DNA from: Gammaproteobacteria bacterium
Lineage (GTDB): Bacteria > Pseudomonadota > Gammaproteobacteria > Xanthomonadales > Xanthomonadaceae
Length of the DNA: 9,219 nucleotides
Direction: 5' to 3'
Assembly: GCA_030431185.1 (NCBI GenBank)
Contig: JAUIJO010000130.1
Location: forward strand, 1-9,219
How positions within the stretch are numbered: position 1 is the stretch's first letter; each line of letters starts with the position of its first letter. Below, piece after piece: positions 5,342 to 9,219 of this stretch. The notes under the pieces were generated by a model. That model was not told the origin of the DNA. It ran no database searches and was given only the letters and a program-made list of their open reading frames with translations. Position numbers and translations under genes: made by a program.

Positions 5342-6630
5342 GGCGGGCTGACGTCGGCGACCGCCGGCGCTCGCAGCGTGGCATTCGCCTGCGCCCCGCG
5401 CAGGCCGTACCAGATGATGTAGAGGTAACAGGCCAGCGGCAGCGCGAAGGACAACTGCACGCCGATGCGATCGGCCAGCAGGCCCTGCAGCATCGGCACC
5501 ACGGCGCCGCCGACGATCGCCATCACCAGCAGGCTCGAGGCCTTGCTGGTGAGCGGCCCGAGCCGGGCGATGCCGAGGGTGAACACGGTCGGGAACATGA
5601 TCGAATTGAACAGCCCCACCGCGATCACGCTCCACATCGCCAGCGCGCCGCCGCTGGCCATCGTCGTCACCAGCAGCGCCACCGCGACCAGGCCGAACAG
5701 CGACAGCAGCAGGCGCGGTTCGACCCGTCGCATCAGCGCGGACCCGATGAAGCGGCCCAGCATCGCGCCGCCCCAGTAGTAGGACACGTATTTCGCCGCC
5801 GCGGCTTCGTCGATGCCGCCGATGCCCGGCGTGGCGATGTAGTTGATGAGGAAACTGCCGATCGCGACCTCGGCGCCGACGTAGACGAAGATCGCCACCA
5901 CGCCCAGGCGCAGGTGCCGGTGGCGCAGGGCTTCGGCGAAGCTGTGCGGGCGGCCGTCGCCGCGGTCGGTGGCCTCGACCAGCGCCGGCAGCCGGAACAC
6001 GTAGACGAAGGCCGCCAGTGCGAACAGTCCCATGGCCAGGCCCAGGTAGGGCAGCTGCACCGACTCGGCCTGGGCGATGCGGTAGGCCTCCTGCTCTGCC
6101 GCGGGCAGGGCGGCGAGCTCCACGCTGCCCAGCACCGCGACCGAGAGGATCAACGGGCCGAGCAGGGCGGGCGCGATGGTGTGCCCCAGCGAGTTCAGCG
6201 CCTGCGCCAGGTTCAAGCGGCTGGACGCCGTCCGCGCTTCGCCGAGCAGGCTGATGTACGGGTTGGCCGAGACCTGCAGCAGGGTGATGCCGCTGGCCAG
6301 CACGAACAGGGCGAACAGGAACAGCGGGTAGGACGGGATGCGCGCCGCCGGGAAGAAGGCCAGCGCACCGATGCCGGCGACCACCAGGCCGATCACGATG
6401 CTGTGCTTGTAGCCGACCCACGCGACCACCTTGCCGGCGGGCACCGACATCACCAGGTAGGTGCTGAAGAACGTGAACTGGATGAGCATCGTCTGCGCGT
6501 AGTTCATCTCGAACACGGCTTTCAGATGCGGGATCAGCACGTCGTTGAGACTGGTCAGCGCGCCCCAGGTGAAGAAGATCGTGGTCAGCACGGCCAGGGC
6601 CGTGTTCGAGGACAGGTCGCGACGGCTCAT
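5338..6630 (-). CDS. FucP/GluP-type sugar MFS permease
   Basis: This 430-residue inner-membrane protein, with about 12 predicted membrane segments, belongs to the fucose-galactose-glucose:H+ symporter branch of the major facilitator superfamily. Hallmarks: FFTWGALTSLNDVLIPHLK (19-37), carrying the family Asp (Asp30) that corresponds by pattern to FucP Asp46, then SGITLLQVSANPYISLLG (113-130), SRLNLAQALNSLGHTIAP, a central cytoplasmic linker (217-240), YVGAEVAIGSFLINY and FNSIMFPTVFTLGI. Where E. coli FucP has LET (Glu135), this protein has LQV (Gln119), as in GluP-type glucose/galactose carriers. L-fucose is therefore unlikely, and mannose, fructose or glucose fits the operon better. The start ATG 6630 overlaps the LacI stop (ATGA), and only a weak GAG precedes it. 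Substrate is inferred from context, not read from the sequence. Confidence 0.9.
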   Translation of the reverse strand: MSRRDLSSNTALAVLTTIFFTWGALTSLNDVLIPHLKAVFEMNYAQTMLIQFTFFSTYLVMSVPAGKVVAWVGYKHSIVIGLVVAGIGALAFFPAARIPSYPLFLFALFVLASGITLLQVSANPYISLLGEARTASSRLNLAQALNSLGHTIAPALLGPLILSVAVLGSVELAALPAAEQEAYRIAQAESVQLPYLGLAMGLFALAAFVYVFRLPALVEATDRGDGRPHSFAEALRHRHLRLGVVAIFVYVGAEVAIGSFLINYIATPGIGGIDEAAAAKYVSYYWGGAMLGRFIGSALMRRVEPRLLLSLFGLVAVALLVTTMASGGALAMWSVIAVGLFNSIMFPTVFTLGIARLGPLTSKASSLLVMAIVGGAVVPMLQGLLADRIGVQLSFALPLACYLYIIWYGLRGAQANATLRAPAVADVSPP

Positions 6631-7697
6631 GGCGTGGCTCGGTGGAGAGGGGTGTCGGTGATCCGCACGTCGCTGCTGGCGCGGCACTGCAGGCGCGCCG
6701 GCGACACGCGGGTGATGGGCGCGCCCTCGGGCGCGTGCAGGCGTTGCAGGATCATCGCCGCGGCCTCGCGTCCGCGCGCGCGCGGGTCGACCGATACCGT
6801 GGTCAGCGGCGGGAAACTGGCGGCGGCCTCGGGGATGTCGTCGAAGCCGGTCACCGCGAAGTCCTCGCCCACGCGACGACCGCGACGCGCCAGCCCGGCG
6901 ACCAGGCCGAGCGCGACGGCGTCGTTGTAGCAGACCGCGGCGGTGGGGGCGGGGTCGCGAAGGAACAGGGCGGCGGTCTGGCCGGCGGCTTCGAGCCGGG
7001 TCGGCGCGGACTCGACCAGCCAGTGCGGCTCCGGTTCGATGCCGGCCGCGGCGAGCGCATCGCGGTAGCCGCGTCGCCGCTGGGCGCAGGAGCTGGAATC
7101 GCGGTGCCCGCCGAAGAAGGCGATGCGCCGGTGCCCGAGGGCGAGCAGGTGCTCGGTCGCCAGGCGGGCACCGCGCACGTTGTCCAGGCCCAGGTAATCC
7201 CAGCCGGTTGCCGCGTCGCGGTCGCCCAGTTCGCGGTTGAACACGAGCACCGGCAGGCCGGGCCGCAGCACCTCGCGCAGGCGCCCGGCATCGCTGCCCT
7301 CGGCGGGCGACAGGATCAGCCCCGCCGGCGCGTGTTCCAGCAGCGAGGCGAGCACGGTCTGCTGGCGCTCGACCGACTCGCCGGTGCCGCCGAGCAGGGT
7401 GACATGGCCCGCCTCGGCAAGGGTCTCGTCGACCCCGGCCGCGAACTCGGCGAAGAAGGGGTTGGACAGGTCGTTGATGACCAGCGCCACGGAGTTGGAC
7501 ACCTTGCGCCGCAGGTTGGCCGCGCCCCGGTGGTAGACGTAGCCCTGGCGCTTGATCTCGGCCTCCACCCGGGCGCGCGTGCGCGCGTTCACCAGGGGGC
7601 TGCCCCGCAGCACCAGCGACACGGTCGCCCGCGACAGGTCGCAGGCGCGGGCGATGTCGGTGAGGGTCACGCGGCGTGGGGGCGGGGCGTCGGGCAT
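6627..7697 (-). CDS. LacI-family transcriptional regulator of the mannoside module
   Basis: This is a 356-residue repressor. The N-terminal helix-turn-helix is VTLTDIARACDLSRATVSLVLRG (10-32), followed by the hinge region YHRGAANLRRK (55-65), with Leu62 in the position that inserts into the central CpG step of LacI operators. The periplasmic-binding-protein-like sensor domain follows: VALVINDLSNPFFAE (70-84), GLILSPAEG, VLVFNREL (150-157), LGLDNVRGARLATEHLLALGHRRIAFFGG (169-197), VCYNDAVALGL, and FAVTGFDDIPEA (280-291). It is first in the operon, so it represses itself together with the permease, kinase and isomerase. Two matching CG-centred operators lie in the divergent region. ATG 7697 has no good Shine-Dalgarno, but the HTH begins 10 residues in, as usual for the family. 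The effector is probably mannose, fructose or a phosphate of them; this is inference. Confidence 0.93.
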   Translation of the reverse strand: MPDAPPPRRVTLTDIARACDLSRATVSLVLRGSPLVNARTRARVEAEIKRQGYVYHRGAANLRRKVSNSVALVINDLSNPFFAEFAAGVDETLAEAGHVTLLGGTGESVERQQTVLASLLEHAPAGLILSPAEGSDAGRLREVLRPGLPVLVFNRELGDRDAATGWDYLGLDNVRGARLATEHLLALGHRRIAFFGGHRDSSSCAQRRRGYRDALAAAGIEPEPHWLVESAPTRLEAAGQTAALFLRDPAPTAAVCYNDAVALGLVAGLARRGRRVGEDFAVTGFDDIPEAAASFPPLTTVSVDPRARGREAAAMILQRLHAPEGAPITRVSPARLQCRASSDVRITDTPLHRATP

Positions 7698-7715
7698 CGG
7701 GGTCGGGCGAATCCG

Positions 7716-7757
7716 GTGGGGCGGGTCGAGCGGGGTAGGTCGGGCGGGGCAGGTCGG
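7716..7757. repeat. 14-bp tandem repeat (three units) in the LacI operon leader
   Basis: Units GCGGGGTAGGTCGG (7730-7743) and GCGGGGCAGGTCGG (7744-7757) differ at one base. The preceding unit GTGGGGCGGGTCGA (7716-7729) matches the last one at 11 of 14 positions. 7702-7715 may be a further decayed unit (9 of 14). In the minus-strand transcript the units read as C-rich (CCGACCTGCCCCGC), lying between the predicted transcript start near 7777 and the lacI start at 7697. Confidence 0.8.
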
Positions 7758-7760
7758 ATG

Positions 7761-7778
7761 ATTTGGATCGATCCAATC
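7761..7778. promoter_or_regulatory. LacI-type operator O1 (operon side)
   Basis: The sequence is ATTTGGATCGATCCAATC. The core TTGGATCGATCCAA (7763-7776) is a perfect 14-bp palindrome with a central CG, the classic shape for a LacI/GalR-family dimer. It lies just downstream of the predicted minus-strand -10 (7784-7789), so bound repressor would cover the start of the LacI operon transcript. It shares its consensus with O2 at 7863-7880. Confidence 0.85.
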
Positions 7779-7783
7779 GTGGC

Positions 7784-7789
7784 AATCTA
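7784..7789 (-). promoter_or_regulatory. Predicted -10 of the LacI-permease-kinase-isomerase operon
   Basis: Read on the minus strand this is TAGATT, four of six matches to TATAAT. The best -35 at 17-bp spacing (7807-7812, ATGCCG) is weak, three of six. The expected start would fall about 7776-7778, at the edge of operator O1, which is the main reason for preferring this site. Confidence 0.45.
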
Positions 7790-7845
7790 CACAGCGGGTC
7801 CCGTCGCGGCATTTTGCGCCGCAGCATGAACCCGCACAGGCGCCG

Positions 7846-7854
7846 TGCTAGCGT
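7846..7854 (+). promoter_or_regulatory. Predicted extended -10 of the GH92 mannosidase gene
   Basis: TGCTAGCGT carries the extended -10 TGn followed by TAGCGT (three of six matches to TATAAT). A weak -35 (ATGAAC, 7826-7831) lies 17 bp upstream. Start would be near 7861, two bases before operator O2, mirroring the arrangement on the opposite strand. Confidence 0.4.
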
Positions 7855-7862
7855 GCCGAAAA

Positions 7863-7880
7863 ATTTAGAACGATCCAAAT
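7863..7880. promoter_or_regulatory. LacI-type operator O2 (mannosidase side)
   Basis: The sequence is ATTTAGAACGATCCAAAT. The right half GATCCAAAT is perfect, and the left half ATTTAGAAC differs from the ideal ATTTGGATC at two positions. It has the same CG centre as O1, with midpoints 102 bp apart (about 9.7 helical turns). It lies at the predicted start of the plus-strand mannosidase transcript. Confidence 0.8.
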
Positions 7881-7995
7881 CGTGCCCCGCCCCCTCGCTT
7901 TTCGGTCGACGTGATGCCCGTGCCCCCGCCCACCCCGCGCCGCCTGTTCGCCTCATGCGGCCGGGGCATCGGCCAGCCCGTCCCCGGTCCACCCC

Positions 7996-8000
7996 AGGAG
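7996..8000 (+). promoter_or_regulatory. Ribosome binding site of the GH92 gene
   Basis: AGGAG with a 5-base spacer to ATG 8006. It fixes the start at the signal peptide and argues against the in-frame-less upstream ATGs at 7914 and 7954. Confidence 0.8.
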
Positions 8001-8005
8001 TCCGC

Positions 8006-9219
8006 ATGTCGCGCCCCCTTCGAAGCCGCTTCCGCCCGATCGCGTCGTGGCGTCCCGTCGTCGCGCCGTCGCTGCTCGCCGTCCTCGTCCTGGGCGGGGC
8101 GCTGATGGCGACCCCTGCGATGGCCGCGAACGCCGACCGCGAGGCTGCCGCACGCGCCTACGCGTCGGTCGACCCCTTCATCGGCACCGGCGGCGAAGGC
8201 CACACCTTCCCCGGTGCGGTGCGGCCGTTCGGCATGGTCCAGCTGAGCCCGGACACGCGCATCCAGCCGCGCAAGGACGCCTACGGCTGGGCCGCCGGCT
8301 ACCGCCACGACGACACCAGCATCGTCGGCTTCTCGCACACGCACTTCTCCGGCACCGGGCATTCCGACCTCGGCGACGTCCTCGTGCTGCCCATCAGCGG
8401 TGACGTCCAGCTCGAGCGCGGCGATCCCGACGTGCCCGGCAGCGGCTACGCGGCGCGTTTCAGCCACGACAGCGAAGTCGCCGAGCCGGGCTACTACGCG
8501 GTCACCCTGGCGAACTACGGCATCCGCGCCGAGCTGACCGCCAGCGAGCGGGTCGGCGTGCATCGCTACCAGTTCCCCGCCGGCAAGCCCGCGCACGTGC
8601 TGGTCGACCTGCGCACCAGCATGTACGACTACCCCGGCAAGGTCCTGTGGTCGCGCCTGCGCCTGCAGCCCGACGGCACCGTGACCGGCTACCGCAAGAC
8701 GCGGGGCTGGGCGCCGGGCCGCGAGCTGTACTTCGCCATGCGCTTCTCCCGCCCGGTCAGCGGCCACGGCTTCCACGACACCGAGCAGGACGTGGCCTAC
8801 AAGGGCTTCCCGCCGCCGGGCCACCAGGACCCGCGCCAGCGTGCGCAGATCGAGGGCCGGCAACTGGTCGGCAGCTTCGACTTCGAGGGCGCCGCCGGCG
8901 ACACGCTCGTGGTCAAGGTCGCGATATCGCCGGTCAGCGAGGCCGGCGCGATCGCCAACCTCGACGCCGAAGTGCCCGGCTTCGACTTCGACGCCGTCCG
9001 CGAAGACGCCCGAGCGGCCTGGACGCAGGCGCTGTCGGCGGTGGAGATCCAGGCGCCCGACGACGACCGCAAGGCCGCCTACACCGCGCTGTACCACGCG
9101 CTGATGGGCCCCAGCCTGTTCATGGACGTCGACGGCCGCTATCGCGGGCCCGATGGCGCCGTGCACCGCGCCGAGGGCTTCCGCAACCATTCGACGTTCT
9201 CGCTGTGGGACACCTATCG
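8006..9219 (+). CDS. GH92 alpha-mannosidase precursor, N-terminal part (3' truncated by window)
   Basis: 404 complete codons are visible before the window ends, still open. Residues 1-40 form a signal peptide: basic MSRPLRSRFRPIASWRP, hydrophobic SLLAVLVLGGALMA, cleavage after AMA (40/41). The GH92 N-terminal beta-sandwich domain begins at VDPFIGTGGEGHTFPGA (55-71) and continues with PFGMVQLSPDT (74-84), GYRHDDTSIVGFSHTHFSGTG (98-118) and SERVGVHRYQFP. The linker and start of the (alpha/alpha)6 catalytic domain are seen in YTALYHALMGPSLF, followed by FSLWDTY (W401, D402, T403) at the edge, a conserved sugar-binding motif. GH92 enzymes are calcium-dependent inverting exo-alpha-mannosidases acting on N-glycans or mannans; the catalytic Glu/Asp residues lie beyond the window. 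No lipobox is present, so it should be periplasmic or secreted. It is divergent from, and probably co-repressed with, the LacI operon. Confidence 0.95.
   Translation, partial: MSRPLRSRFRPIASWRPVVAPSLLAVLVLGGALMATPAMAANADREAAARAYASVDPFIGTGGEGHTFPGAVRPFGMVQLSPDTRIQPRKDAYGWAAGYRHDDTSIVGFSHTHFSGTGHSDLGDVLVLPISGDVQLERGDPDVPGSGYAARFSHDSEVAEPGYYAVTLANYGIRAELTASERVGVHRYQFPAGKPAHVLVDLRTSMYDYPGKVLWSRLRLQPDGTVTGYRKTRGWAPGRELYFAMRFSRPVSGHGFHDTEQDVAYKGFPPPGHQDPRQRAQIEGRQLVGSFDFEGAAGDTLVVKVAISPVSEAGAIANLDAEVPGFDFDAVREDARAAWTQALSAVEIQAPDDDRKAAYTALYHALMGPSLFMDVDGRYRGPDGAVHRAEGFRNHSTFSLWDTY

Noticed and set aside
1668..5351. 1227-residue open frame on the plus strand
   Set aside because: It lies antisense to two transpeptidases, the isomerase and the kinase, all with clear family motifs. 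Its translation is low-complexity Arg/Gly/Ala/Val, typical of the antisense frame in GC-rich genes.
4338..5384. N-terminal extension of the isomerase frame to 748 residues, and of the permease frame (to 8007) and kinase frame (to 6421)
   Set aside because: The extensions run through the neighbouring genes out of frame; each true start is fixed by family N-termini and ATGA overlaps.
7911..8105. Upstream ORF starting at 7911/7914 that overlaps the GH92 start, as a possible leader peptide
   Set aside because: No Shine-Dalgarno, Pro-rich GC-driven translation, and it overlaps the signal-peptide coding region in another frame.
7865..9190. 441-residue open frame on the minus strand opposite the GH92 gene
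   Set aside because: The plus strand encodes unmistakable GH92 motifs with signal peptide and AGGAG; the antisense translation shows no domain and is GC-driven.

Overview
The window is GC-rich DNA that looks like a member of the Xanthomonadaceae (Lysobacter, Luteimonas, Xanthomonas or Stenotrophomonas relatives). This rests on the RpoD C-terminus, the gene content, and intergenic repeats whose translation reads VGWVERSETHH, a string common in spurious small ORFs of that family. The genus cannot be decided from this sequence alone.

Layout: (1) Bases 1-368 hold the 3' end of rpoD (+), followed by a strong hairpin terminator at 391-427. (2) Bases 428-1057 carry no convincing gene. They hold three ~90-bp imperfect palindromes spaced about 200 bp apart, two short REP-like hairpins, and one 31-bp repeat of another family. 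They lie between the convergent 3' ends of rpoD and a minus-strand gene. (3) Bases 1058-3065 (-) encode two exported L,D-transpeptidases of different subfamilies. One is YkuD_2-like. The other is a classical YkuD enzyme whose C-terminal half looks like a second copy of the domain without the catalytic Cys. (4) Bases 3138-7697 (-) form a compact four-gene operon: LacI-family repressor, FucP/GluP-type sugar MFS permease, PfkB-type sugar kinase and AGE-family epimerase/isomerase. Each adjacent pair overlaps by ATGA. (5) From 8006 (+) a GH92 alpha-mannosidase precursor runs divergently off the right edge.

The operon and the mannosidase read as one mannoside-use module. Exported GH92 would release D-mannose, the MFS permease would import it, the AGE-family enzyme (with the D-mannose isomerase/YihS active-site set) would convert it to D-fructose, and the PfkB kinase would form fructose-6-phosphate. 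The pathway type is known. The substrate assignment here is inferred from the neighbourhood and from key residues.

The divergent control region (7698-8005) is the most informative non-coding stretch. Two 18-bp LacI-type operators match ATTTGGATC/GATCCAAAT with central CG. They have midpoints 102 bp apart, and each lies where the start of one of the two divergent transcripts would be expected. The LacI-side leader also holds a three-unit 14-bp tandem repeat and lacks a clear Shine-Dalgarno.
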